Below are positions 15,363-23,746 of a stretch of 64,000 nucleotides of DNA, piece after piece. Within the stretch, counting starts at the first letter, position 1. Every line of letters begins with the position of its first letter. The position numbers and the translations under genes are program-made. A model generated the notes under the pieces. It saw only the letters and a list, made by a program, of their open reading frames with translations, was not told where the DNA came from and searched no databases. Origin of the DNA: Actinomycetospora callitridis (GTDB taxonomy: Bacteria; Actinomycetota; Actinomycetes; Mycobacteriales; Pseudonocardiaceae); assembly GCF_028737265.1 (NCBI RefSeq), contig NZ_JAQZAK010000001.1:682001-746000 (forward strand), in the 5' to 3' direction.

Positions 15363-16369
15363 CCATCATCTCCGCGCCCCAGCAGTACAACACCGACGAC
15401 CTCTTCGTGGACCTCAACGCGATCGTCGAGCGCCACCTCTTCCTCAAGGTCGAGGGCATGAACTTCGCGGGCTCCGTGAAACTCAAGGCCGCGGCCTCGA
15501 TGATCGGCGCGGCCCAGGCCGAGGGCAGGCTCAACCCCTGGTCGATCGTCGTCGAGTCGTCGTCGGGCAACCTCGGCGTCGCCCTCGCGATGGTCTGCGC
15601 GAACTACGGCTACCGCTTCGTCTGCGTCACCGACGACCGCTGCAACATGCAGACGCGCAAGCTCATCGAGGCCTTCGGCGGCGAGGTCCACGTCGTCGAC
15701 AAACCCCACCCCGAGACCGGCCTGCTCGGCGCCCGCCTCGAGCACCTGGACTCCATCTGCGCGGAGAACCCCGACGCCGTCTGGCTCAACCAGTACGAGA
15801 ACCCGGCCAACGCGGGAGCCCACTACGCCCAGACCGGGCCCGCGATCGCCCGGACGTTCCCCCACGTCAACGTCGTGTTCGTCGGCGCGGGCACCTGCGG
15901 GACGCTGATGGGCACGGCCCGCTGGTTCAAGCAGCACCGGCCCGACGTCAAGATCGTCGCGATCGACGTCGAGGGCTCGGTCAGCTTCGGCGGCCCGGCC
16001 GCCAACCGCCGCATCCCGGGGCTGGGCATGGGCATGACCCCGCCGGCGCTCGACCGCTCGATGATCGACGACGTCGTCATCGTCCCCGAGACCGAGACCC
16101 TGCGGATGTGCCAGCGCCTCGCGATGCGCGGGTTCCTGTTCGGCGGCTCCACCGGCACCGTCGTCGCGGGTGCCGCCGACTGGATGGGCCGGAACGGGTG
16201 GCCCGGCATGACCGCCGTGACCCTCGCGCCGGACTCCGGCGAGCGCTACCTCGAGACCGTCTACGCCCCGCTCTGGCGCGAGGAGCACTACGGCGCCCGC
16301 GCCCGCCTGACGGGTCGTCACGTCCTGCCCGACAACCTGCCCACCGCCCCGCCGGCGTCCACCGCCTGA
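15359..16369 (+). CDS. sbnA: SbnA-like N-(1-amino-1-carboxyl-2-ethyl)-glutamate synthase
   Basis: A 336-residue PLP enzyme of the cysteine synthase (fold II) family. SbnA condenses O-phospho-L-serine with L-glutamate, releasing phosphate; SbnB then converts the product to diaminopropionate. Residues 29-45 (LKVEGMNFAGSVKLKAA) carry the PLP lysine, Lys41, in SVK. SSGNLGV is the asparagine loop, and GAGTCGTLMG near 180 is the phosphate-binding loop. The NFAGSVKLK sequence, instead of the usual PGGSVKDR of cysteine synthases, fits the SbnA subgroup. GAGGAGG precedes the ATG. It lies 61 bases before the oxygenase gene on the same strand, separated from sbnB by the kinase and regulator. Confidence 0.86.
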   Translation: MTIISAPQQYNTDDLFVDLNAIVERHLFLKVEGMNFAGSVKLKAAASMIGAAQAEGRLNPWSIVVESSSGNLGVALAMVCANYGYRFVCVTDDRCNMQTRKLIEAFGGEVHVVDKPHPETGLLGARLEHLDSICAENPDAVWLNQYENPANAGAHYAQTGPAIARTFPHVNVVFVGAGTCGTLMGTARWFKQHRPDVKIVAIDVEGSVSFGGPAANRRIPGLGMGMTPPALDRSMIDDVVIVPETETLRMCQRLAMRGFLFGGSTGTVVAGAADWMGRNGWPGMTAVTLAPDSGERYLETVYAPLWREEHYGARARLTGRHVLPDNLPTAPPASTA

Positions 16370-16430
16370 TCCCGCCCACGACAGCCCGCCCAGCCCCCAC
16401 CAGACAGCTCGATCCCGACCGGAGTCACCA

Positions 16431-17405
16431 ATGTCGTCCACGATGCACCAGCCCGCCGCCGGCAACCTCGACCTCCGTCCCGGCCGTCCCCCGATCCTGT
16501 GGACGAACCCCGGCCCCGACCCCGTCGGCTGGGCGGCGCACTTCCGCAACGACGTGCGCCAGATCGTGGCCCGCCACGGCTCGGTCATGATCCGTGGGCT
16601 CGGGGTCCGCGACCACGCGCAGACGGCCGCCGTGTTCGGCCGCCTCGCGGCGGTCGGCCTGCTCGCCGAGCGTGAGCCCTTCGCGCCCCGCACCGCGCTC
16701 GGGAACGGGCTGTACTCGTCCACCCAGTGGCCGGCGACCCAGCAGATGTGCCTGCACAACGAGCTGAGCTACCTGCCCGACCCGCCCGCCTTCATGTTCT
16801 TCGCCTGCCTGACCCCGCCGGCCTCCGGCGGTGCCACCCCGGTCGGCGACGCCTCGGCCGTGCTCCAGGCGCTGCCCCAGCCCCTGGTGGCGCGACTCGA
16901 CCACGAGGGCTGGCTGCTGGTCCGCAACTACAACGACGAGATCGGCGCGTCGTGGGCCGAGGCCTTCGGCACCAGCGACCGCGGCGCCGTCGAGCACTAC
17001 TGCCGGAGCCAGGGCATCGAGTTCACCTGGAACGGCGACGGCCTGAGCACCCGTCAGCGCCGCCGCGCCGTGGTGCGCCACCCCGTCGACGGACGCCCGT
17101 GCTGGTTCAACCAGGTCGCGTTCCTCAACGAGTGGACGCTCGACCCGGACATCCGCGAGTACCTCGTGGAGTCCTACGGACCCGACGGCCTGCCGTTCAC
17201 CACGCGCTTCGGCAACGGCGAGCCGATCGGCGAGGACGTGGTGAACCTGATCAACAACGCGTACGCCGCCCACACCGTGAGCGAGCCGTGGCAGGCGGGC
17301 GACGTCATGGTCGTCGACAACATCCGCACCGCCCACGGCCGCGAGCCCTACCAGGGCGACCGCGAGGTGGTCGTCGGGATGGCGGACGCGATCCGCCTGG
17401 GGTGA
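16431..17405 (+). CDS. SyrP/TauD-like Fe(II)/2-oxoglutarate oxygenase
   Basis: A 324-residue TauD/TfdA-family protein. The metal triad can be seen as His109-Asn-Glu111 (CLHNELSY) and His302 (DNIRTAHGREPY), with Arg311 (GDREVVV) placed to bind the 2-oxoglutarate carboxylate. The HxE form of the triad and the CWFNQVAFLNEW segment are typical of SyrP-like enzymes that hydroxylate carrier-bound or free amino acids in peptide antibiotic pathways. It probably hydroxylates diaminopropionate, a carrier-bound residue or the finished chain. The SbnB reaction releases 2-oxoglutarate, its cosubstrate. It is the last cluster gene on this strand and is convergent with the next gene. CGGAG lies before the ATG. 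Confidence 0.82.
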   Translation: MSSTMHQPAAGNLDLRPGRPPILWTNPGPDPVGWAAHFRNDVRQIVARHGSVMIRGLGVRDHAQTAAVFGRLAAVGLLAEREPFAPRTALGNGLYSSTQWPATQQMCLHNELSYLPDPPAFMFFACLTPPASGGATPVGDASAVLQALPQPLVARLDHEGWLLVRNYNDEIGASWAEAFGTSDRGAVEHYCRSQGIEFTWNGDGLSTRQRRRAVVRHPVDGRPCWFNQVAFLNEWTLDPDIREYLVESYGPDGLPFTTRFGNGEPIGEDVVNLINNAYAAHTVSEPWQAGDVMVVDNIRTAHGREPYQGDREVVVGMADAIRLG

Positions 17406-17411
17406 ATCGGG

Positions 17412-17470
17412 CCCCTCGAGGGGAGGACGCAGGCGACCTCCTCCAGCAGGGATGCTTCGGAGATCGAAGC
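17412..17470. terminator. Two hairpins closing the cluster
   Basis: A perfect 12-base palindrome CCCCTCGAGGGG (17412-17423) is followed by GCTTCG-GAGAT-CGAAGC (17454-17470), a 6-bp stem with a 5-base loop. Both lie in the 88 bases between the convergent oxygenase and lactone-oxidase genes and probably serve as bidirectional termination. Confidence 0.5.
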
Positions 17471-17493
17471 GTTGCCGGACCCGGACGAGGTGC

Positions 17494-18798
17494 TCAGACC
17501 GGGCCCAGGATGCGGTCAAGGTGGTCGTTGCCGAACAGGCCGGCGGGGTCGACGTCGCGGCGCACGCGGCGGAAGTCGTCGAAGCGCGGGTAGCGCCGGG
17601 CCAGATCCGTGGCGTCGAGGTGGTGCTCCTTGCCCCAGTGGGGGCGCCCGCCCGCCGCTGCGGCGACGTCGCCGAACGCCGCGAAGTACGCCCGGTACGG
17701 CGCGCCGACGTACTGGTGGATCGCGACGTAGGCGGTGTCGCGGCCGTGGGCGGTCGAGAGCCAGACGTCGTCGGCGGCGGCGACGCGCACCTCGACGGGG
17801 AAGAGCACGGGGTGCTCCAGGCGGGACACGAGGGTGCGGAGCTCGGTGAGCACCTCACCGAGGCGCGTCCGCGGCAGCGCCCACTCCGACTCCACGAACC
17901 GGACGCGGCGCGTCGTCGTGAACACCCGGTCGGAGCGGTCGCCGTACTCGCGGGCCGAGAGCACCGCGCCGGCGACGCGGCCGAGCGGGACGGCGGTGCG
18001 GGGCAGCGCGCGCCCGACCCGGCACAGGGCCCCGAAGGCGGCGTTCTCGACGAGGTCGTACTCAACGAAGCGCCGCACCGGGTGCAGCGGCGGCGGCGCC
18101 TCGGCGGCCGGCACGCGGTGGTTGCGCTTGACCAGGGCGTGGTCGCCGTACGGGAACCAGTAGAACTCGACGTGGTCGGTGCCGGTGAGCAGGCCGTCGA
18201 GGTCGCCGAGCACCTCGTCCAGCGGCTCCGGGCGCTCGCTCGCCCGCAGCGTGAACGCGGGCACGGCCTGCAGGGTCACGTGGGTGACGACGCCCAGCGC
18301 GCCGAGCCCGACGCGGGCGGCGGCGAACAGCTCGGGGCGCTCGGCGGCGTCGGCGTGCACGGTTGTGCCGTCGGCGAGCACGAGGTCGAGCGCCGTGATC
18401 TGCGTGGCCAGCCCGCCGAGCCGGGCGCCGGTGCCGTGCGTGCCGGTGGCGACGGCCCCGGCGACGGTCTGGGCGTCGATGTCCCCGAGGTTCGCCAGCG
18501 CCAGGCCGTGCGCGTCGAGGGCGGCGTTGAGGGCCCGCAGCGTGGTGCCCGCGCGGACCCGGATGCGCCGGGTCGTCGTGTCCAGGGACTCGAGGCCCGT
18601 CCAGTGCCGCAGATCGATCGCGTGGTCGTCGGTGGCGGCGAGCGCGGTGAACGAGTGGCCGCTGCCGCGGGGCCGCAGGTGCGAGCCCCGGGCGGCGTGC
18701 ACCGCGGCGACGACGTCGTCGACCGAGCGGGGGAGGTGCACGTGGGACGGGGTGGCGGCCACCGTCCCCGCCCAGTTCCGCCACGTACCGCGAGTCAC
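17494..18798 (-). CDS. FAD-linked sugar-1,4-lactone oxidase/dehydrogenase
   Basis: A 434-residue flavoprotein of the aldonolactone oxidase family (L-gulono- or D-arabinono-1,4-lactone), matching the roughly 430-residue mycobacterial enzyme. The N-terminal PCMH-type FAD-binding domain carries RPRGSGHSFTAL, where the His is the usual flavin contact, and GTHGTGARLGG. The C-terminal ALO domain has the conserved RPHWGKEHHL. The likely substrate is an aldonolactone; product and electron acceptor cannot be told from sequence. It starts with GTG only 23 bases from the divergent racemase-fold gene, so the two may be co-regulated. Confidence 0.85.
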   Translation of the reverse strand: MTRGTWRNWAGTVAATPSHVHLPRSVDDVVAAVHAARGSHLRPRGSGHSFTALAATDDHAIDLRHWTGLESLDTTTRRIRVRAGTTLRALNAALDAHGLALANLGDIDAQTVAGAVATGTHGTGARLGGLATQITALDLVLADGTTVHADAAERPELFAAARVGLGALGVVTHVTLQAVPAFTLRASERPEPLDEVLGDLDGLLTGTDHVEFYWFPYGDHALVKRNHRVPAAEAPPPLHPVRRFVEYDLVENAAFGALCRVGRALPRTAVPLGRVAGAVLSAREYGDRSDRVFTTTRRVRFVESEWALPRTRLGEVLTELRTLVSRLEHPVLFPVEVRVAAADDVWLSTAHGRDTAYVAIHQYVGAPYRAYFAAFGDVAAAAGGRPHWGKEHHLDATDLARRYPRFDDFRRVRRDVDPAGLFGNDHLDRILGPV

Positions 18799-18821
18799 CT
18801 CGGCACCGTAGCGTCGCCGGT

Positions 18822-19991
18822 GTGATCGACCGCTGGGATCGCGCGACCGCCGACCTCGACCCGCCCTTCGCGATCGTCGATGTCGACGCCTTCGACGCCA
18901 ACCTCGACGACCTCGTCGCGCGGGCGGCGGGGCTCCCGATCCGGCTCGCCACCAAGTCCCTGCGGTGCCGCGCCCTCATCGAGCGCGCCGTCGACCGGCC
19001 GGGCGTCACGGGGCTGATGTGCTACTCGCTGCGCGAGGCGCTCTGGCACGTCGGGAACAGCACCGGCGACGACCTGCTCGTCGGCTACCCGACGGTGGAC
19101 CGCGCCGCGCTGTGCGACCTCACGGGCGACGAGGACGCCCGGGCCGAGGTGACGCTCATGGTCGACTCCGTCGAGCACCTCGACCTGGTCGACGCCGCCG
19201 TGGGCGCCCGGCACCGGGAGCTGCGGGTGTGCCTCGATCTCGACGCCGCGTGGCGCCCCGTGCGCGGCGTGCACGTCGGCGCCCGCCGCTCACCCGTCCG
19301 CACCGCTGACGAGGCCGCCCGGCTCGCCCGGGCGGTCGCGGCACGTCCGGGTTTCCGACTCGTCGGGCTCATGGCCTACGAGGGCCAGATCGCCGGGGTG
19401 CCGGACGCCACCGGCTCGCGGGCCCGCGACGCGGCGGTGCGGTGGATGCAGCGACGGTCCGCCGCCGAGCTCGCCGAGCGCCGGGGCGCGGTGGTGCGGG
19501 CGGTGCGCGAGGTCGCCGACCTGGAGTTCGTCAACGGCGGCGGGAGCGGCAGCGTGGAGTCCACGCGCGCGGACCCGTCGATCACGGAGATCGCCGCGGG
19601 CTCGGCGCTGATCGGCTCCACGCTCTTCGACGGCTACACGCGCATGCACCCGCGGCCCGCGCTCGCCTACGCGCTGTCCGTGGTGCGGCGTCCCGACGAC
19701 CGGACGGCCACGCTGGCCGGCGGTGGCTGGGTGGCCTCGGGGCCGGCGGCCTCCTCGCGGCTCCCGTCCCCGGTCCGCACGGACCTCGCGCTGACCGGCA
19801 CCGAGGGCGCCGGGGAGGTGCAGACGCCGGTCCGGGGCCGCGACGTCCCCGCCCTCGGTGACCGTGTGTGGATGCGTCCGGCCAAGGCCGGCGAGCTCGC
19901 CGAGCACCTCACCGCGTACCACCTCGTCGTGGGCGACCGCGTCGTGCGCACCGTGCCGACCTACCGCGGCGAGGGGAAGGCCTACGGCTGA
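18822..19991 (+). CDS. PLP-dependent alanine racemase-fold protein (D-amino acid deaminase/aldolase type)
   Basis: A 389-residue protein with the N-terminal TIM barrel of alanine racemases and D-threonine aldolases. The PLP lysine is Lys45 in LATKSLRC. A beta-domain follows from about residue 250 (PSITEIAAGSALIGSTLF onward). The family includes D-serine dehydratases and D-threonine aldolases; the substrate is not clear, and a D-amino-acid lyase is the best general guess. It is divergent from the lactone oxidase. Its last 10 bases overlap the end of the GH16-like gene on the other strand. GTG start with no clear ribosome site, so it is probably leaderless. Confidence 0.8.
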   Translation: MIDRWDRATADLDPPFAIVDVDAFDANLDDLVARAAGLPIRLATKSLRCRALIERAVDRPGVTGLMCYSLREALWHVGNSTGDDLLVGYPTVDRAALCDLTGDEDARAEVTLMVDSVEHLDLVDAAVGARHRELRVCLDLDAAWRPVRGVHVGARRSPVRTADEAARLARAVAARPGFRLVGLMAYEGQIAGVPDATGSRARDAAVRWMQRRSAAELAERRGAVVRAVREVADLEFVNGGGSGSVESTRADPSITEIAAGSALIGSTLFDGYTRMHPRPALAYALSVVRRPDDRTATLAGGGWVASGPAASSRLPSPVRTDLALTGTEGAGEVQTPVRGRDVPALGDRVWMRPAKAGELAEHLTAYHLVVGDRVVRTVPTYRGEGKAYG

Positions 19992-20731
19992 TACCGCACC
20001 TGGCGCACCACGAGCTCCGGGACCGCGGTGAGGTCCGGGGCGGGGTCGTGCGCGGGGAAGTCGAACACCGCGATCATCAGCTGCATCGGGTAGTCCGGTG
20101 CCTGGTGGAGCGTCCGGGTGGGCACGCCGTCGATCGAGAGCTCGACGCGGCCGGGGCTGCGGCGTGCGGCGTAGGTGTGCCAGGCGGTGACGTCGAGGTC
20201 GCGGGGCTCGGCGACGAAGTCCTCGACGAGGTGCGGGTCGCGGAAGGCCTTGATGCCCGAGCCGACGGTGGCGTGCGTGCCGGTCACGGTGTCGCCGAAC
20301 ACCTCCACCAGGCAGATCTCGCCACACCGCTCCGGAGCGTCCTCCAGGCCGATGAGCCAGGCCGAGAACATCGACGACACCCCGAGACCCGCGCGGCACT
20401 CGACCGCGACGGTCCCGTCGCCCGGGGTGAGCCCGAGGACGGTGGGCTGCTCCTCGCGCACGGTCTGTCCGGGCTGGAACGGCTGCTGGCCGTCGGTGCT
20501 GCCCACCGGCCCCGACCGGTTCGCCGACTGCACGCCCGAGACACGCAGCGGCGGGTCGTGGTCGTCCGGGCACCACAGCGGCTGCTCGGGCGGGATCGTG
20601 AGGTGCAGGCCCTCGTCGTCGACCGACCACGTCGCCGCGGCGGCTTCGCGCGAGCTCCACGCCGGGAGGTAGGACGGCGTCCAGACGCCGGGGTCGAGCC
20701 CGTGGTCGAACCGCTCCTCGAACCCGGTCAC
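19982..20731 (-). CDS. GH16-like beta-glucanase-fold protein, cytoplasmic
   Basis: A 249-residue concanavalin-type domain of glycoside hydrolase family 16. The catalytic strand reads GEICLVEVFGD: Glu138 and Glu143 fit the nucleophile and acid/base of the ExDxxE motif, but the central Asp is replaced by Cys140. There is no signal peptide, unlike most secreted GH16 enzymes. Trp and aromatic residues in the N-terminal third suit a sugar-binding face. The GTG start overlaps the stop of the adenosyltransferase gene by four bases (GTGA), so translation is coupled. It may be a hydrolase with altered activity or a lectin-like protein. Confidence 0.7.
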   Translation of the reverse strand: MTGFEERFDHGLDPGVWTPSYLPAWSSREAAAATWSVDDEGLHLTIPPEQPLWCPDDHDPPLRVSGVQSANRSGPVGSTDGQQPFQPGQTVREEQPTVLGLTPGDGTVAVECRAGLGVSSMFSAWLIGLEDAPERCGEICLVEVFGDTVTGTHATVGSGIKAFRDPHLVEDFVAEPRDLDVTAWHTYAARRSPGRVELSIDGVPTRTLHQAPDYPMQLMIAVFDFPAHDPAPDLTAVPELVVRQVRYQP

Positions 20732-21315
20732 CCGTCCCGCTGCTCCTCCGGGCCGCCCGGGACCCACAGCACGTCGCCGCCCGGGTTGGCCACGCGTCCG
20801 AGGATGAACAGCAGGTCGGAGAGCCGGTTGAGGTAGTGCGCGGGCAGTCTGCTGGTCCGGTCGGGATCGGCCGCGATCACGGCCCAGGTGCTGCGCTCGG
20901 CACGGCGGGTGACCACGCGCGCGATGTTCAGGTAGGCGGCCGCGGGGGTGCCGCCGGGCAGGATGAACGAGTTGAGCTTGGGCAGGTCCTCGTTGAACTC
21001 GTCGCACCAGCCCTCGAGCCGCTCGACCTGGCGCTCGGTGACGCGCAGCGGGGGGTACTCCGGGTTCTCGATCACCGGGGTGGCGAGGTCGGCGCCGACG
21101 TCGAAGAGGTCGTTCTGGATCTGGCGCAGCGGGGCGACGATCGCCTCCGGCGGCGACCCGACCGAGAGCGCGACCCCGATCGCGGCGTTCGCCTCCTCGG
21201 AGTCGGCGTAGGCCGAGAGCCTCGGGTCGGTCTTGGGCACGCGCGAGAAGTCCGACAGGCCCGTCGTCCCGTCGTCGCCGGTGCGCGTGTAGATCCGGGT
21301 CAGGTGTACGGCCAC
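20728..21315 (-). CDS. PduO-type ATP:cob(I)alamin adenosyltransferase
   Basis: A 195-residue helical-bundle enzyme that adds the 5'-deoxyadenosyl group to cob(I)alamin. The N-terminal RIYTRTGDDGTTGL is the PduO/MMAB ATP-binding motif, and RRAERSTWAV plus LNRLSDLLFILGR carry the conserved Arg and Asp residues near the C-terminus. Its coenzyme product is needed by the ethylmalonyl-CoA mutase encoded at 28.5 kb. It lies 4 bases after the M14 peptidase gene and overlaps the GH16-like gene, forming a leftward operon. GTG start. Confidence 0.93.
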   Translation of the reverse strand: MAVHLTRIYTRTGDDGTTGLSDFSRVPKTDPRLSAYADSEEANAAIGVALSVGSPPEAIVAPLRQIQNDLFDVGADLATPVIENPEYPPLRVTERQVERLEGWCDEFNEDLPKLNSFILPGGTPAAAYLNIARVVTRRAERSTWAVIAADPDRTSRLPAHYLNRLSDLLFILGRVANPGGDVLWVPGGPEEQRDG

Positions 21316-21319
21316 GGCG

Positions 21320-22693
21320 TCAGTCTAGGGACGCGGCGAGGTGCGCGGCGGCGCCGAGCACCGACGCGGCCTGGACGGCGACGAGGTCGCGCAGCGGGAC
21401 CCGGGTGGCCGGCGCGCGCCCGGCGGCCTCCGCCGACCACACCGCGAAGCGCGCCGCGAGGTCGGCGCGGGCCGCGCGCACCGCGGGCCGGACGTTGCCG
21501 AGCGCGTGCTCGGCGTCGAGCGCCCGCAGGAGCATGCCGCCGTAGCGCAGCCGGGCCATGTCGACCACCTCGTCCAGCGAGGCGTGCTCGGCGACGGTCG
21601 CGGGCCGGTCGGGGTCCTGGGTGGCCCGGCGCGCCAGGTCGGTCGCGCTGCCCGCGAGGAACGGGGCGAAGAATCGGGTGGCGCGCACGAACGGCGACTC
21701 GTGTACGAGGCCGGCGAGCGCGGTGAGGGCGCCGGTGAGGGTGGTCGCGAGGTCGTCGACGGCCTCGGCGGCCCCGCGCAGCAGCGTCGCCCGGTCGTGG
21801 CCGCTCGCGGCGTCGTCGCCGAGGCGGTCGTCGCGCCAGTAGGGCACCTCGGTGACCAGCGTCAACGTGCCGTGACGGGCGGCGTAGGCGCCGGTGGAGT
21901 TCCCGCCCGCGAGGTTCTCGTGCTCCCCGGTGACCTCGAGGTGGTCGTAGGCGTCGCGGATGTCGAGCGAGCGGTAGATGCCCTCGGCGAGCAGCGGGAT
22001 CCACGGGGCCTCGGGCTCGCCGCGGTGCAGACGCAGGCCGACCTCGGCGGGGACGGCCTGGAGCACCGGGTGCAGGTCGGGCTCGGGGCGGCTCAGGTAG
22101 TGGTAGACGCCGCCGACCTCGGCGTTGTGCAGCGACGCCATGAGTACCGGGCGGTGCTCGTCGACGAGCCGCATCAGGGCGAGCGTCTCGGGCAGCACCG
22201 CGTCGAACCACGCGTCCTTGTGGGCGAGCGGGAAGCTCCACTCGATCTGCTCGGTGCCCGCCTGCCGGTAGAGGTGGCGCGCGTAGTGCTCGCGGGTGAA
22301 GGGCCCGGCGAGCCAGCCCTCGTTGAGCCGCAGGCCGTCCGGGTCGATGCACGGGACGACGTGCCACGTGAGCCCGAGCCGGGCGCGCAGGCCGTCGTCC
22401 TCCGCGAGACGCCGCGCCAGGTGCAGCGCGGTGAGCCCGCCCACCGGCTCGTTCGGGTGCGGCAGGCCGATGACCAGCCCGGATGGCTCGGACGGCCCCG
22501 GCCCGCCGACGGTCAGGGCCGTCAGCGGCTCGCCCTGGCCCGACGTGCCGATCCGGCGATGGGTGACGACGCCGGGGTGCTCGGCGGCCAGCCGCGCCGA
22601 CTCCGCCGCCAGCTCGTCGGCCCCGGCCAGCGCGTCGCGGGGCGGCACCGCGGCCATCTCCGCGACGAGCCAGCCGGGCAGGGGAGCGGTCAC
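21320..22693 (-). CDS. M14-family zinc carboxypeptidase-like protein
   Basis: A 457-residue protein with an M14 metallocarboxypeptidase domain over about residues 20-300. Zinc ligands are the His and Glu of LPHPNEPVGG (HxxE) and the His of SLHNAEVGG; the catalytic Glu is probably in LVTEVPYWRD. The C-terminal 150 residues are helical and of unknown role. No signal peptide, so it acts in the cytoplasm. It sits 19 bases after the iron-binding lipoprotein gene in a same-strand run of four genes. A role in trimming imported peptides or peptide siderophores is only a guess. Confidence 0.78.
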   Translation of the reverse strand: MTAPLPGWLVAEMAAVPPRDALAGADELAAESARLAAEHPGVVTHRRIGTSGQGEPLTALTVGGPGPSEPSGLVIGLPHPNEPVGGLTALHLARRLAEDDGLRARLGLTWHVVPCIDPDGLRLNEGWLAGPFTREHYARHLYRQAGTEQIEWSFPLAHKDAWFDAVLPETLALMRLVDEHRPVLMASLHNAEVGGVYHYLSRPEPDLHPVLQAVPAEVGLRLHRGEPEAPWIPLLAEGIYRSLDIRDAYDHLEVTGEHENLAGGNSTGAYAARHGTLTLVTEVPYWRDDRLGDDAASGHDRATLLRGAAEAVDDLATTLTGALTALAGLVHESPFVRATRFFAPFLAGSATDLARRATQDPDRPATVAEHASLDEVVDMARLRYGGMLLRALDAEHALGNVRPAVRAARADLAARFAVWSAEAAGRAPATRVPLRDLVAVQAASVLGAAAHLAASLD

Positions 22694-22712
22694 GGCCCGG
22701 AGGGTGCCAGCG

Positions 22713-23708
22713 TCAGCGGCTCAGCGCCCCCGCGAACTGGGGCACGGCACGGTCGAGGGCGGCCGCGGTGCCGGGCACCGAGCCCGAGGAGAACGCGTCG
22801 CTCGTGGTCTTGTCGTCGAGGACGACGAGGTGCCCGGCCTGCGCGGCCGGGGTCCGCGAGAGCACCGGGTCGGTGCGGATCGCGTCGGCGCTCGCGTTGA
22901 TCGGGAAGACGACGGTGAGGTCGGAGGAGAGCAGGCCGACCTGCTCGCCGGAGAGCGGCACGTAGAACGACCCGTTCGCGCTGCCCGCGAGCGCCTCGAT
23001 CTGCGGCGGGGTGGTGAACCCGAGCTCGTTCATGACGTCGACCCGCGAGTCGCCGGGGACGTAGGCGCCCCACTGACCGCCGAAGGAGGCGCCGACGCCG
23101 GCGGGCCGGCCCGCGAACCCGGGGTTCGCGGCGGTGGTGGCGCGGAACTTCTCCTCGAGCCCGGCGATCTGGCGGGCGCCCTCGTCGGGCTTGCCCAGCG
23201 CCGCCGACACCATCGTCATCTGCTGGCGCCACGTCGTCCCGTAGGAGGCGGCGAGCCCGGGCGGCGGGGAGACGGTGGGCGCGATCTGGTTGAGCGTGTC
23301 GAAGCGCTGCCGGTCGCCCGAGGAACGCGTGTCGAGGATGAGGTCGGGCCGCAGGGCGGCGACGGCCTCGTAGTCGAGCTGCGTGGTGCCGAGGATCGTC
23401 GGCGGCGTCGTGTACGGCGGCGACCAGGGGCCGACGCCGGTGCCGCCGAAGGCGAGCCAGTCCGACGCGCCGACGGGCTGGACCCCGAGGGTCAGCGCGG
23501 TCTCGGCGTCCGACCAGCCCAGCGCCACGATCCGCTGCGGTGGCTCCTCGACGGTGACCGGGCCGAACATCGTGTCGATCGTGGCGGGGTAGGCGCTGCC
23601 GACCGCCGAGCCGGCGGGGGCGCCGCCGGCGCCGGAGCCGCCGCCACCGCACGCGGCGACGGCGAGCAGGGCGAGGGCGCAGGCCGCGAGGGCGAGGCGG
23701 CGGACCAC
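22713..23708 (-). CDS. Iron-siderophore ABC transporter substrate-binding lipoprotein
   Basis: A 331-residue FecB/FhuD-type binding protein. The signal peptide begins VVRRLALAACALALL and ends with the lipobox LAVAAC, giving a lipid-anchored cysteine followed by a Gly/Ser linker. Two lobes follow (QRIVALGWSDAETALTLG; LRPDLILDTRSSG). GTG 23708 is chosen because AGGAG lies 5 bases before it; an upstream ATG at 23759 would overlap the iron box. It diverges from the permease genes, sharing the IdeR box between them, and probably delivers ferric siderophore to that importer. Confidence 0.92.
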   Translation of the reverse strand: MVRRLALAACALALLAVAACGGGGSGAGGAPAGSAVGSAYPATIDTMFGPVTVEEPPQRIVALGWSDAETALTLGVQPVGASDWLAFGGTGVGPWSPPYTTPPTILGTTQLDYEAVAALRPDLILDTRSSGDRQRFDTLNQIAPTVSPPPGLAASYGTTWRQQMTMVSAALGKPDEGARQIAGLEEKFRATTAANPGFAGRPAGVGASFGGQWGAYVPGDSRVDVMNELGFTTPPQIEALAGSANGSFYVPLSGEQVGLLSSDLTVVFPINASADAIRTDPVLSRTPAAQAGHLVVLDDKTTSDAFSSGSVPGTAAALDRAVPQFAGALSR

Positions 23709-23746
23709 GGGGACTCCTGACGTCGGACGGGACACTTCGGACATCC

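Noticed and set aside
4383-17405. The cluster as a staphyloferrin B-type siderophore pathway
   Set aside because: SbnA and SbnB are alike, but there are no NIS synthetases (SbnC, SbnE, SbnF), decarboxylase or citrate synthase genes.
9266-17405. The cluster as a dapdiamide-type pathway
   Set aside because: Diaminopropionate genes, an oxygenase and an NRPS are present, but no ATP-grasp ligases or fumaramoyl enzymes are seen, and the Pls-type synthetase does not fit.
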